NCBI RefSeq assembly: GCF_000499845.2 | Contig: NC_023753.2 | Coordinates: forward strand, 3,122,791 to 3,186,790 | DNA length: 64,000 nt | Origin: Phaseolus vulgaris | Lineage: Eukaryota; Streptophyta; Magnoliopsida; Fabales; Fabaceae | Direction of reading: 5' to 3' | Shown here: positions 1 to 12,930 of the stretch, one piece after another | Numbering within the stretch: position 1 is the first letter of the stretch | Layout of the letters: each line of letters opens with the position of its first letter | Notes under the pieces: model-generated | Seen by the model: only the letters and a program-made list of their open reading frames with translations | Told to the model about the DNA's origin: nothing | Database searches by the model: none | Made by a program: the position numbers and the translations under genes

Positions 1-1640
1 AACATAAATATTTCCTCACCACAATCTATGGCATGTGCACGATCTTTTATGTCGGTCAGCCAACTTAGTTATGGAGATAACTAAATCAATAGGTTAAAAA
101 TGAGACAATTTTCTAATTACATTATTTGATAACTATTTACTAGTGAAAATATAAGCCTCACAACACCTACTTACCATAACATAATAAGAATAAAGTTAGT
201 AACGGTAAAGTTGTATAACAGAATATATACACCAAAATGAAATATAAGAATTAGTTACATTAGGAGGTAGAAAAATAAATAAAAAAAATCTATAAAAGTA
301 GTTACCAAAATGATAAAGATAATTTTATATACATTGATAGGAGTTATGAAAATAAACATTCTCTTTGTCTCTCTTTGTCTAGCCTTTGAGGATTGGAAGG
401 TTTTGCAAAGTGGAATAAGGAGAGAGATATGGTGGAAGATGAGGCCAACTCAACTACAAAGGAGTCTAGGTTTAGGTCTACTAAGAAAACTAACTTAGAA
501 ATAATTCATCAACAAGAAATGATCAAAATTGAACATTATAAGTAAAAAATACAAAAGACATAAGGAGCGAAAAATTTAAATTTGAAATCCCTTCAAACTA
601 GACGTTGAAGAGAACATGTTTCTCACATGAGTAGTCATGTGTCCAACATGAACAAGTAAGGAAAACATGCATTCTTCAATCCTAGTTGACCTACCTCGTT
701 CAAGTAAGATTGACCTAAGATTTTTCTTGGACATTTGGAAGTCCAATTGAAATCCTAATTAGGTTAAAAGACCTAATCTACTACTAACCCAAATACAAGC
801 TCAAAATCTTACTCTACTTGACCAACTACAAGATCCAATTATTCAACACTATTTGTCCAAATACATAGTCCATAAAATCTTATTTCATTCTATATACAAA
901 GAGACTAACTCAATGTAAGAATAACTTGAGCCTTTTAAGATAAGTTGAATTCCACTCTTTTTATATTATCTTGATCATGACTCTAATTATTTTCATCATT
1001 ATTAATATAGATTAAGATGATAAAATAGTTTGAATTCAATTAAGTATTTTATTTTTTTAATACCATGATCATCCTCTAATTTTTTTAATAGTGGACAACT
1101 AGCACAATCTTTTATATTTTTTATAAATTTAAAATAATATAATTTCAAATTAAAAATTCTAATTACATGTCTGCTATTGTCCTTAGTTTATTTTCTAAAT
1201 TAAATTTTTTTCAACACTAATAATAAAAAAACTTAAACTAATATTCAATGAACTTTATAAAATAAAAAACTAAAATTAGTTTTCTCTGGGAAGTGTTGGT
1301 CCAGGGGTGTGTTTATGATTGTAGGAAATTGGGTGTGAATTTAAAGCACATAAAGTTGGAAATATGATTAATTATAAGTGGATTAATGTTGCATGAAGAA
1401 ATTGAATGAGAGGGCAAAAGTTTGTGAAAATGTGGGAAAATTAAATTTGAGAGTATAAGAAGTTGCTGTCATGGGTCCAACTTGGTCTGTGTGCCGTTAG
1501 ATTTATGCAATTCTGCCCGCCAACTCAACAAGAACACCGAAAGCACACACTATTTCACATATTCAATAATCAATACTAAACATTTTTCAATTTTCATTTT
1601 CATTTTCATTGCTACCTTCACACCATTTTCTAATAAATGT
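1..1640. other. Upstream intergenic DNA, no gene recognised
   Basis: AT-rich sequence with only short, low-complexity open frames. I see no domain, tRNA or recognisable transposon here. The last few hundred bases presumably contain the promoter of the cyclin gene that follows. Confidence 0.5.
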
Positions 1641-1643
1641 GTG

Positions 1644-1650
1644 TATAAAA
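1644..1650 (+). promoter_or_regulatory. Likely TATA box of the D3 cyclin gene
   Basis: TATAAAA lies about 220 bases upstream of the cyclin ATG and is followed by a CT-rich stretch (about 1680-1760) typical of plant 5' leaders. A start of transcription roughly 30 bases downstream would give a leader of about 190 nt. Transcription start is inferred, not seen. Confidence 0.45.
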
Positions 1651-1796
1651 GACAAGAGTGAAACCCACTCAGTTGAACAAGAATCAATCTCTCCCTTTCA
1701 ACTTTCTCCACAGCCTGCCACTTTTCTTCTTTCTCTGCTTTCATCACTTCTTCACTCACTGAGAAAAGAGAGAGTGAGAAATCCAAAAAGGGACTG

Positions 1797-1829
1797 ATGG
1801 GTGTGAGAATGAGTGTTTTCTTTTTATAA
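1797..1829 (+). promoter_or_regulatory. Possible 10-codon uORF in the cyclin leader
   Basis: An ATG about 70 bases upstream of the cyclin start opens a 10-residue frame (MGVRMSVFFL) that closes with TAA before the main ATG. It lies inside the leader if the TATA box at 1644 is used. A second ATG sits inside the same small frame. Confidence 0.35.
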
Positions 1830-1868
1830 TGAACAAAGGACTACACACCCTCTTCTTAACTGAAGAAG

Positions 1869-3505
1869 ATGGCAATTCAGCAACACAATCACCAACTACA
1901 GCATAATGAGAATGTCTCATCTGTTCTTGATGCCCTTTACTGTGATGAAGCAAAGTGGGAAGAAGAGGATGAGGACAGTGATGTCACAACAAACAATGAT
2001 GCATGTGGGGTGCACGTGCACCACTCTGCCGGAGCTTCTCTCTTCCCTCTGCTCTTGTTGGAGCAAGACTTGTTCTGGGAAGACGAGGAACTAAGCTCTC
2101 TCTTTTCCAAAGAGAAGCTTCAACATGAACAAGTTTATGGCTGTAACAATCTCAACAGTGATAGTAATGATAATAACAATCATGTGCATTTGAACCCTTG
2201 TTTCTCTCAGCCTCGTCGTGAGGCAGTGGAATGGATGCTTAAAGTCAATGCTCACTATGGATTCTCTGCTCTCACTGCAACACTGGCCGTTACTTACCTG
2301 GATAGGTTCCTTCTAAGCTTCCATTTTCAAAGGGAGAAGCCTTGGATGATCCAGCTTGTGGCTGTCACTTGCATCTCTTTGGCTGCTAAAGTTGAAGAAA
2401 CTCAAGTGCCCCTTCTCTTGGACCTTCAAGTAGGTTCATCATCACAAAGCTTTGTTCATTTGAGTGCGTTTTTTTTATTGTTCATCTTAGGTAGATGTCT
2501 CATCACACGTGTTTGTTTATATGTTTTCAGGTGCAAGACACTAAGTATGTGTTTGAGGCAAAGACTATTCAGAGAATGGAGCTGCTGGTGCTGTCCACCC
2601 TCAAATGGAAGATGCATCCCGTGACCCCACTCTCGTTTCTAGATCACATTATAAGAAGGCTTGGATTGAAAACTCATCTTCACTGGGAGTTTCTCAGGCA
2701 CTGTGAGCATCTTCTTCTGTCTGTGCTTTTAGGTAAGCATTAAGAATAATGACTATAGCCTCACTATTTCAGATACCATTATTGAGTTGACTCAAGACTT
2801 TTAATGCTTTCCATCAGTACAAAGAATGAATGAAGATGCTATTGTGTTGATTTTCTTATCATTTGGCATGTCTGTGTCTTCTTATGTCTAGATTCGAGAT
2901 TTGTTGGGTGCCTTCCCTCTGTTTTGGCCACTGCAACAATGCTGCATGTTATAGACCAGATTGAACACAGTGGTGGGATGGAATACAAAAATCAGCTTCT
3001 GAGTGTTCTCAAAATTAGCAAGGTCAGTGCCTAGATCAGGATGTCCAAGTGTTTGTTTCAAGTGATGATATTTGTTTATCAACATTGCTCCAACTCCATT
3101 ATTATTAGGATTAAGAACATGAGTTGCATGAACATGTTAGATTAAGACTAAAAAATGTGTTTAATGCACGTGATAAGCACATTGTTTGATCCCAGTTACT
3201 GTGCATTTGACTAACAGGAGAAAGTAGATGAGTGTTATAATGCTATTCTCCAACGCTCAAACGCCAATAATTATGGTCTTAACAACAACATTTACAAACG
3301 CAAGTATGAGGAAATTCCAGATAGCCCAAGTGGCGTAATTGATGCTGCATTTGGCTCTGATGGTTCCAACGATTCGTGGGCAGTGGGGTCATCATTATAT
3401 TCACCACCAGAGCCTCTGTTCAAGAAGAGCAGAACCCAAGGACAACAAATGAAATTGTCACCACTTAATCGGGTCATTGTCGGAATTGTTGGCACCTCTC
3501 CTTGA
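1869..3505 (+). CDS. CYCD3: D3-type cyclin (G1/S regulator), four exons
   Basis: Exons 1869-2429, 2531-2732, 2892-3022 and 3218-3505 join to a 393-residue protein, with GT-AG introns and consistent phases. Residues 23-27 read LYCDE, the LxCxE retinoblastoma-binding motif of D cyclins. The N-terminal cyclin box starts near residue 116 (RREAVEWML), with YLDRFLL at 144-150 and LAAKVEET at 171-178; exon 2 holds the end of this box and the start of the C-terminal fold. The C-terminus is rich in Ser, Pro and Asn. In the family, CYCD3 pairs with CDKA and phosphorylates the RB-related protein to release E2F in the nucleus, linking cytokinin and sugar signals to division. The acidic run EEEDEDSD (31-38), followed by an Asn/Asp-rich stretch, precedes the box. 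Length, motif and layout fit CYCD3; the exact paralogue is not resolvable here. Confidence 0.93.
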
Positions 3506-3537
3506 TACCCCTTTTTCTCTCTTTCCTTCAAAACCAA

Positions 3538-3543
3538 AATAAA
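3538..3543 (+). terminator. Poly(A) signal of the cyclin gene
   Basis: AATAAA 33 bases after the TGA stop at 3503-3505, within a CT-rich 3' UTR. It is the first canonical signal after the coding region; more distal sites are possible. Confidence 0.45.
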
Positions 3544-3549
3544 AGAATG

Positions 3550-6500
3550 TCTTATATTTATTTACTGTGGTAATTAATCTTTCCATGAATGTTGCTAAGC
3601 TATAGTGCCTTCCCCTCTGTGTATCTCTTCATTTCCAACAATGTCCCACACTTGTTTACATCTCTTGAAGTGAAAGGAGTGGTCTCTGAGGGAAGAGGAC
3701 AAAGTTGGCAATGAAGAATTGAGGCTATCATCAGCACTCTCTACAATATGTTTCAAGCACTTTTTTTTTGTTCAATGGGTCTCATATAGACCATACCAAA
3801 TTTGGACATATTTATATCATATTTTCCATAATAAATTGGGAACAATTTTGTTCATTTGTATATGCTCTTATTCACTTCCTTGTGTGCTTGAATTGAATGG
3901 TTACATGGTAGATGGATGGATAAGATTCAGAAATGGTCCACCCCAAGTTTTTTTACCGTTTCTTCTCTTTTCTTGTTAAGTAGTTTTGTAAGGAAAAAAA
4001 GCAGTGAGACAGAACAAAATAAGAAGGGTTTTTGGACAGATTAAGAAGATGATTTGTTTGCATGTGAAGGGAGAAGTAGTTTGTCGGCCAGTGGGGTTTT
4101 GGTCATAGGGGAGGGAGCGGGTTTCTTGATTGGGGGATTCAGTCTTTTGACCTCGTAACCAGGGCCAAACCCTTGGTCTTATAATATTCAACCACCCTAA
4201 TAATCTACTATACTATAACATAACCCCTACTTACTCTCAAAACACCAAACTTATTCATTATTCATCAGCCATAGCTACAGCTACAAGCACTTCCAGAAGG
4301 GCATGAACAATAGCCTGGTCTGTTTGTAGGGGCTTGCTCTCATATGTCCCTACTTAATTATACATGTATTTTGTAGCACATATTGTTGTCTTTGCATGCC
4401 ATTTTTCGGTGGATTATTAGAGTAAGATAGCATTAAATAAGCATTTCGTACATTGGAACCTTTTAGTTGGAAACTTCAAAGGAGTTGTCACTGTGCAATA
4501 TTTATTGCATTCTCTTCCTTCTGCACAATCTTAGAGGCATGTAAGGACGAACATGCTATCTTAATTTATTTTGGTTTACATGACTTATAGTGTGTGGTCA
4601 GCTCCTGTACATCTCTGCCAATCCAGCGCAATAAAATTTAGACTGTAGCGTTACTTTAGTTTAATCAATTAAATTGAAATTCTCAAACGTGATGACCACT
4701 TCAAAATGTCTCATTCTAACTCTAATTATAATATTATAACTTTTCACAGATTGCTTATTATGGTATCCAAGCAATTTTTCTTTTATGTCCAATAATATGC
4801 TTATCGATACATAACTTGTCAGAATACAACTTATGTTAATTTCCTTCTGATGTGATCGATGTAAATAGATAGCATATCTTGATGATCTCAGTGATGGATA
4901 ATTTGAAAACAAAGTCTGCATGTTTTATATATATAAAGTTACAAACAAAACCGAGTTGGAATTAGTTTTTGCTGGTTCTTGGCTAGCTGGTATTAGTTGT
5001 CACACTTTATCTGTTCAATTATCTAGTCTAATTGCACAACAACTAATGCATTTGCAGTCAATAGTAGGAGACAATTTATTAATGATGTCTGATATAGCAC
5101 TAATGAGAAGCGAAGAACATAGCGAAGAATATGGGGGAGACACTTTTACAACTAATTCAAAGTAGTGGGATACACAGGATTAATTAACTTTTCAACACTT
5201 ATGCAACATTTGCTTTGTTAGTCGTTAGTTGGATTAGACTAACTATGATTAAGTGCACACACCCTTTTTACAGAAACAAGAAAGGTGGCATACCCCATGT
5301 GGATAACATTCCGTAGACCTTCCCTTTCTCTAAGTTGCGTGGAGATTTTTTTTTTCTTTTCTGTTTTTCTTCCTACCCCTTTTTCTTTTATGAATGCAAA
5401 GATTCATGATGATCATTCTAGTGGATTCACTATAGTGCATGCTTCACCTTTAGGTTGTTCTCTTTGCAATTGTTTATTTTTTATTTTTGTCTTTGTTCTC
5501 GTGTGAAAACAAAAATAAAGTTCATTCTGCTTTTTTCACGTGTATAACACAAATTATTTCTATAAAGTTGGTGTATGTAATACCGCTTGGTATGTGAACA
5601 TGATGGAATAAGAATGGCACACATAATGGTTTAGTGTAGTATGTTAGAACAGTTTTTCTTGGAGTAGTTTAAAGGCATAGAGAGCCATATTTGTTTGTCT
5701 CCATGATGAAATGGAGTGAGTGTAGTAAACAAGAAAAGTAGTACTGATATAATGATTTTGGTTTTTTGGTGGCTTTGACAAAACACCCATTAATTGTAAA
5801 TTATGATCCAATGCATAAAGGAGGGGGATTTTATTATGGGGGACAAAATCTGATTTTGTAGGAAGATTGTCTCTGTTTCTGTTAATATTTTTCTCTACTT
5901 TAAGTTTAGCAGTTTAAAGATGGTACTAGATGGATGATAGTGATCATGACTTCATGAGTCAGGGGAGAAAAATTCAAGAGGGGAAAATGTTTTTCCAAAA
6001 GGAAACAGCCTTAGTCCTAAGGAAGGACCAAAGGTTATGAGATCAGTAATGCATGCCCCCACCCCAATAATTGTAGAATAATATGATGCTTTGGCTTGGG
6101 GCTTAGCTTGGTGATTTTGAACTTTCTCTTTTGACCTAGTCTCATCCTGTGTTTGCCATTGCTTAATAAATTCAAATGAACACAGATTTGGGCTAAAACT
6201 CCTCAATGTAATTTTCCTCTGGTCTTTTCATGCTTACAGCTGTAAAGTCTAAAAGAACAATAAAAGAGGGCCATATATGCTTGTGGACCCCACACAATTT
6301 TCTAGACTACACAGAAACACACTGCTTAGGCTGCACAATAAAACATACATACTCTTCAATCTTTGATAAAATAGCCAATTCATAGCTACACAGCCGAATC
6401 TACTTCTGGAAAGTTGAAGCCGGTGACCATTCTTTCTGTAAACCATTCCAAAATGCTACAAATTATTCAACTCTCACCATTAATAATTTCCCCACTCCCA

Positions 6501-9500
6501 TTAATAATTGCACTGCTATTTATTACAAGCAAAAGTGAAAATATTGTAAGAGCAATTAATGGTGTGATTAATTGTGAGTACTACTTAATGAATATAATAG
6601 TTTATCTTGCAGTTTCACCATGTCTAATAAAAAAATTGTTTCCATTTGCCAAAAATTAGGAGCAGGGATATAGTGTGGAGATTTCACCAACAAAAAAGTA
6701 ATGCTGATATAGGATTTATCATAGTTTGATCGATTGCATGATACCAGAAAATGATAACCATTGTTCATCATCATGAATTCCCGTGTAACTATTTCCATCA
6801 TGAATTACTATATCTTAGGTTTTTCACCAAAAAAATATTTCAAAATTTGTTTTTCTTTTTCACCAAAGCAGATGAAACAGGAAAGAGTTTGACTGCTCCA
6901 CAACAAAGACAATTAGGGCAGGGAGAAGTAATATTCCTCTCCATAATAAGGTAATATGTCACATCATTGAGCTATAAGTTTGTCTGTTATGTGCTAAATC
7001 AATCAAAAGAATTAAGTCAACATTTTAAACAAGTAAATTCTACAACGATTTGAAGTTTTGAATTCATGTGTTTACCTGCCTCTCAGTGGAAATTCTCACC
7101 AACCTTTTTGTTGACAGTATAATTTCCTGTACGTTATTCTGACAGTAATTGTAATTGCTTTATAGAATAATAAACAACTCATCACAAGTTTCCAGGTTTC
7201 TAACATCAGGATAAGGGTAAGAAAGAAAACATATGAGAACCAAAGTTAAGTTCTTATGGCCAAAGTATGAGTTTTGGACATCTGTTTGTGTTAAATATTT
7301 TAGATGAATCATTTATAGTGATTCTTTTCTACTGGAGTAAGAATTGCAACTATAATTTTAAAGACTAATTTGACACAAAATCAATAAGGACAAAATTTAC
7401 CTGGTATCGTAGAAGTCGTTGTTGTCATTTAACTGTAATATTCAAGGAATAGACTAATTGGTGGTTTACACTAAAAATAAAAGTTTTTATGGTAAGGTTT
7501 CAACTGTTAGTTAATAGAGAGAGGTCAAACATGGCGTTTTATTGTATCTGAAAAGCAGAAAAGAATTCTGATTCTTTCAGTTTGACACCGTAATCTTTTC
7601 AAGTTGATGTAAAGTTGGTTCTGGCACAGACAAATTTACAGCCAACTACATTCTAAACCAAGGTGTTGATGTTTGCTTCTCAAACTCAGAAGGAACTATC
7701 CAAGATTCATATGGTCCCAAATACCAAGGATTCCAAGCAGTTGATGCATCACTGTTATGAATGGCCCCAATGGATCAGAAATGTAGCCCCCAAACCTCTG
7801 TCAACTAGCATTTCCACACCTAATGCGTGAACAAAATTATTATCACAACGTTCCTTTTTTAATTGTTACAGTTAATGTTTGCTACCAGCAATCGGCATCC
7901 AATGTGCTAGGAAACGATTCTATTCTAACTGGTCACCATCTTTCCAAGCAGAGACAAAAATGCCAACACTAGAAACATAATTAGATTTGGCCATGTTATC
8001 CTGAACTTGTACGAGTAAAATTCATTATGCCACACACATATATATAAATGTGTACAATATGTACATCGCTATTTCTTATATTAAAATGAACCCTATTCAG
8101 AACATTGTGGTCCAAAGTCCACACATTTAAATTAAGCTTTCTTAGCATTTGAAATATTAAGAGGGGAAAATCTTTGGCTTTACTAAAGTCCTGAAAGCTA
8201 CAAGCTTCCTAAGTTCTTTTTTTTTTCTCTTTTTTTCAGATAATATCTTTACAATCTTGTAAGTTTGTAAGGATAGCCACTCCTATTTGTAAGATTTTTT
8301 TGGAGGTTATGTAGGTTTATAACTTGTTAGATATAATAGGGTTCAAACATTCTTAAAATGATTTGTGTTTATTTTAATTTTTCTTTTTGCTGATAAAAGA
8401 AAATCTTATAAGTTTGTATGCAGAGGGTCTGAGGAAGAGCAACAATGAGATGGTATCAATCCTTCAGGAAATAGATAAACATGCATTGATGAGTTGGAAT
8501 AGGATAATAAATAAGGGACTTTACTCAGTCTCAAAAATTAAAGGAACTGAGAACAAGTTCTTTTATGAGTGTTTGGTTTCATTACCTACTTACAATAACT
8601 AAGTGCAGAAGATCAATAAATTGAGGAAAGGCACTGAGGTTACTAGTTTAGAACCTCATAGCATGAGACCGAAAATAATCTTCTTGGCGCCTTAAGGAGT
8701 TACCCCACCATATTGCTGTAATGTCTTATATGGAAAAGAAAACGTTTATAAAGGAGAAGTAGACAAGTAGCATTGAATGCCAAAACAAAAAGGCAGAAAC
8801 AGTGATGCGTTTAGGTGGTCCAATGCAGAGAAACAAGGTTAAATCTCTTTCCCTCTCTTCTAACAAGGCAAAATTTATTGTTAAGCAAGGAGGATATGGA
8901 TCCCTTCAAGGTCTCTCTCTTAGGTTCCTTTACAAAGTCAGAAGAAAAGGACAAGAGAAGTTTTTGATGTTTTAGGGGCCAGCTATGAACCCCAGCATGG
9001 CTTGTGTCCCAAATCTGTGAAACTTGGCTGTCATGCTGCAAGCATGTCTGGCTCATCAGACAAAGATTTGGGTATCTTGTGACAGACAAGAGTGACCCTA
9101 GCACTATCACAAGTTAAGTTTTCAAAGCCTTAAACACTATCTAACAGTGAACATATGCTAGTTGACAAGTGAATAGTGATAAATGATGAACACCCTAAAT
9201 ATGGCCTTATCTGGGGTAATCATCACCTTAAGTGTTTGTTCCTGGTACAAAACACTGTTGGTATAAAGCGACAACCAGAGGACGCCAACAAATACACAAA
9301 ACAAAACATGCAGCATGTGTGTTGTGTACGTAGATAATGAAAAGTCAAATCCTAGCCACGCAGCACACACTATCTCCAACAGAGAAGGCTGTTTCTAATT
9401 TCTTTTTTTCTTACAAATGAGAGGAACAGCACGTTGGACAGATCAAGCAATTACTCTTGTTTTCTATGTCTAAATTGTAATACATTTCATTGTTTTGGAA

Positions 9501-10130
9501 ATCTAATCGTTGATAAAGTACAATGTCTTTGTTTGATCAAGGAAAACACCCCAAGAACTTGGCAACAAGCAAGTCCTCTTTTGTGTGTCTGCATAGATTT
9601 GGTTTACTTGATGATACTGTAGTAAAAGTTTTCATAGTTTACTTGTTACAACGGGGTACAATCACATCACATTAGTGTATGATTTGTTTCACTTCGCAGC
9701 AAGTCTAATGTAGATCCATAATCTACATCGAAGTAGAAACTCCTACAAATATATAGTTTCCTTTTCTACCTTCTAAAGACTCTAATAATTTCTTAACCAT
9801 ACAAGCTGTTAGTCTATTTTTATTTTTCATCCGTGTAATATTTAAAAACTTGTACGAAGAGAATAGGAGAATGTGGATGAGTTAAGATATGGTCCAGTAA
9901 GTTATGAGCCATTCCTTGGGGCTTGTCACTTCATATACTATCACCTGCAGGTCGTGTTACTCGACCCACATGGCACAATGCTTCACAGAAAGATAGAACC
10001 CGTGACTCTTTTCATGGTACATTTTTAGCTGTTGTGCATCATGTATGCCAGCAGAAGTCCCAAATCCCAGCTGTGAAACAATTGGGTAAAAAAATAGATG
10101 AACTAAGTGAGACGTAAAGAATTTGATTTT
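3550..10130. other. Intergenic DNA, no gene recognised
   Basis: About 6.6 kb between the cyclin and the first cyclase gene. Open frames are short and show no family motif. A 56-codon ATG frame at 8805-8975 (+), basic and Ser/Leu-rich, and an overlapping antisense frame at 8811-9110 were read and not recognised. Some stretches (for example 8387-8700 and 8800-9100) are less AT-rich than the surroundings and could belong to a non-coding transcript or an eroded gene. Confidence 0.4.
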
Positions 10131-10139
10131 TGTACAATT

Positions 10140-10350
10140 TTTTCTTCCATCTTGGCATGTCAAGATTTTAAGGAAATGATGACATATTAAATGACTGCAG
10201 CAAGTTATCTCAGAATAGTAGGTAGAGTGAGTAGTCCTGAATAGCTGCCAGAAACTAATTATGTATATAGAGTGATCATTTTTCAATTTGACTGAGGCTT
10301 TGTTAGAACTTTGAATTCTATCTGTTTTTTGTTGTCCTTTCTATCTATTA
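10140..10350. repeat. Diverged duplicate segment, copy A
   Basis: Shares ordered blocks with 12740-12930: 'tgtcaagattt', 'aaatgatgaca', 'aatcctgaa/agtcctgaa', 'ctttgttagaactt', then a T-rich run ending 'ctatctatt/catctatt'. The blocks are in the same order and orientation, so this looks like an old direct duplication. No coding potential is evident. Confidence 0.4.
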
Positions 10351-11143
10351 ATCTTTACATGCATTCAAACCATGAAAGACCTTACTTGGTCAAAATAGAT
10401 TTCTGTTCCAACATTCCATATTAATTTTAGAAGAATCTCTCCAATAAATTCATAGGGCCATAATTGCAGCAGTTATAAATATGAGCCCTCACATGTTTTG
10501 AATTGATCTGGATAGTTCATGCACCACAATCCAAGGCAATTCATTCCAAAAGATTTACATGGGATTGGTTATATTACAAATTTCATTTATATGTAATAAT
10601 TTATTTCAACAGAACAAACTTTAAAAAAGAAAAAAAATTGTACAAATCTGTGCAAATAAAATCATATTCTTTTGATGTTAAAACGTGTAAGAAAGGCTGC
10701 ACACGTAATGAGTGAATGAACAAAACAGTTCAACATATTTTGAGAATCATTGGCCTCAATGTTTCATCACACAAGCGCAGTTTTTTCAGCGACCAAGATT
10801 GAAGGAAAATAATCATCCCCAAAAAGAGAATCAATAATAGGTTGTGAATGCATGCCAGATGTGAAGATACAATAATGATTCTAAATACCTGTGAAAACTT
10901 TCTGTACACAGTTGATCAAGATCAAATCATAAAAGGGAAAAAGCAACTTTTGCTGTCAAAGATGATTAACTCTAATAGAAACTTCTGTTTATAAAGCAAA
11001 TCAATTAAAAACATAATCATGTTATCTCACACCCCCACTTCAAAATAAAACTTGGTAAACATGCTATCCAACTGTTTGTTTCATATATCGACATTTAAAC
11101 GAAAAATTGAACAAGATACAAAGTAGACAAAATGTAACAGTAC

Positions 11144-11272
11144 ATGCAGATAACAAAAGGAGCTATACTGAGTATTACATCTTTCTATGCAGATAACAAA
11201 AGGAGTTATAGTGAGTGTTACATCTTTCTATGAGGATAACTGAAGAGCCGTATTCAGTAATACATCTTTCCC
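11144..11272. repeat. 43-bp tandem repeat, three copies
   Basis: Units begin at 11144, 11187 and 11230, each starting 'atgcagataac' or 'atgaggataac' and ending 'acatctttc'. Copies 1 and 2 are nearly identical; copy 3 is diverged. Non-coding minisatellite. Confidence 0.75.
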
Positions 11273-12167
11273 TGACAGTTTTTTTTTTTTCATTTTGTTT
11301 GCTACCATTCTGGGAGAATCAACCTTAATTGCAAGGTTTTTTTTATACATTACTGTGCTGCTGATAAGACAGTGATGGAAGGATTTATAGAGTTTGAATT
11401 GATTGATTTGAATTACACATTGGTAGCCGTGGTAGTAATCATAACTTGACCATGCACAATTACAACAACATTTATTCAAGAAATTACATGCTATAATATA
11501 ACTGAGATTCAAACCGGTTATTAGAAATTCTAACTTTTATTTATTTATTTACTAAGATGAGTATTAGAAACACCTTTTATGAACCTAATTAAAAAATTTA
11601 AATTCATATAAGATAAAATAGTAACAAACACTTATAATCCTTTTGATAAACTAATTACCTTTTGCTCTCACCGACAAATAAAGGTTCACATAAGCAGTTA
11701 ATTCTTATTCCCAAAATTAAATTATTTTGTTTTTCTTTACAAATGTTACAATTGCAAGATAGTCATAATTGCCAGAATAACATTATTGCCCGTGATATTC
11801 TATTAATCAACTTTCATGTATATTTTGGTGCTCTATACCAACAACTATTGAAACAATAATTGTGTATTTGTTAGAAGTAAAGTACAATTTCAGTGGGTTT
11901 ACTTTGTAATGTACCCCACCAAGCCTATGTATAAAAGCTTTGGTCTAGGAAATGAACAGAGTGACTGTGGTGAACCTTTAATTTGTTGGTAAGAGCAAAA
12001 GGTCATTAATTTATCTTCTCAACATTGTAATGCTGGAATTTATATTAAACAGTAAACCTGAAATTTTAAAAAAGAAATCGTTAGTTTTGTTTCGTAAATC
12101 ATTTAAAAACTGAAGATCATAAAAAACTAAACCTGAAAACTGAAAGAGAGCGTGTCACTTTTTTTTT

Positions 12168-12407
12168 ACTAGTTATCCATTTTATATAATAGAATTTTGT
12201 CAACTTCCTTGCAGGGAACAGTTCTAACACTGAGTTACTCTTGAATTGAAGTTCAAGATCAATCTTTCATACTCGCATGTTCTACATACTAGTTATCCAT
12301 TTTATATAATAGAATTTTGTCAAGTTCCTTGCAGGGAACAGTTCTAACACTGTGTTACTCTTTGAATTGAAGTTCAAGATCAATCCTTCATACTCGCCTG
12401 TTCTACT
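12168..12407. repeat. 120-bp direct tandem duplication
   Basis: Two adjacent copies, starting at 12168 and 12288, both begin 'actagttatccattttata' and contain 'ttgcagggaacagttctaac'. They differ at only a few positions, so the duplication is recent relative to other repeats in this intergenic region. Confidence 0.8.
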
Positions 12408-12739
12408 GTTCCTGTTTTGATCTCCAGTCTGACTTCTCTGTCCCTCTAATTTACTCTTCACTGTGACTCTTATATTCCTCTTTTGCCGCTGTGAAAACTT
12501 AGAGATATACATCGACTAAACAGTGCTGTAATATGCTAGGTTGGTTGAGTATAACCTCTATCTTTCACCCAATAAAGAATTAGATTGTTCATACATAGTT
12601 CATTTGACATCAAAGATTAAAATATAGACTACTCCACAATGTATGAAAATCATATGAAGATGAAAATATCCAGAGTGGAGTTGATTTCTTCCATCAACTT
12701 ACAAGCTGTAGTGTTTCAGAATATTTTTGTTCAATTCTA

Positions 12740-12930
12740 GCATCCAGCACTGGATGTCAAGATTTCAAGATTGAGAAATGATGACACCAAAAGTGACAGT
12801 AGTAAGATAGGAAAACATACAATAATCCTGAACATTGTGCACAAATTCACAGCAAGAAATGAATTAGTAATTAAGACTTTGTTAGAACTTATAATTCAAA
12901 CTATTTTTTCTTTTCTTTTCATCTATTGAA
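12740..12930. repeat. Diverged duplicate segment, copy B
   Basis: Counterpart of 10140-10350. The similarity seems to resume downstream: 'gatttgaattaca' followed by 'ggtagcc' occurs near 11400 and again near 12975, with 'aattacarcaacat' further on in both. This suggests a direct duplication of about 1 kb or more that has since been interrupted. Confidence 0.4.

Noticed and set aside
4280..4340. Short stretch resembling a microRNA target or precursor ('aatagcctggtctgtttg')
   Set aside because: No complementary arm for a hairpin nearby and no match to a known mature miRNA long enough to support a call.
8387..8602. 71-residue frame (…NNEMVSILQEIDKHALMSWNRII…)
   Set aside because: It lacks an ATG at its start, matches no family I recognise, and has no plausible neighbouring exons. 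It could be an eroded gene piece but cannot be supported.
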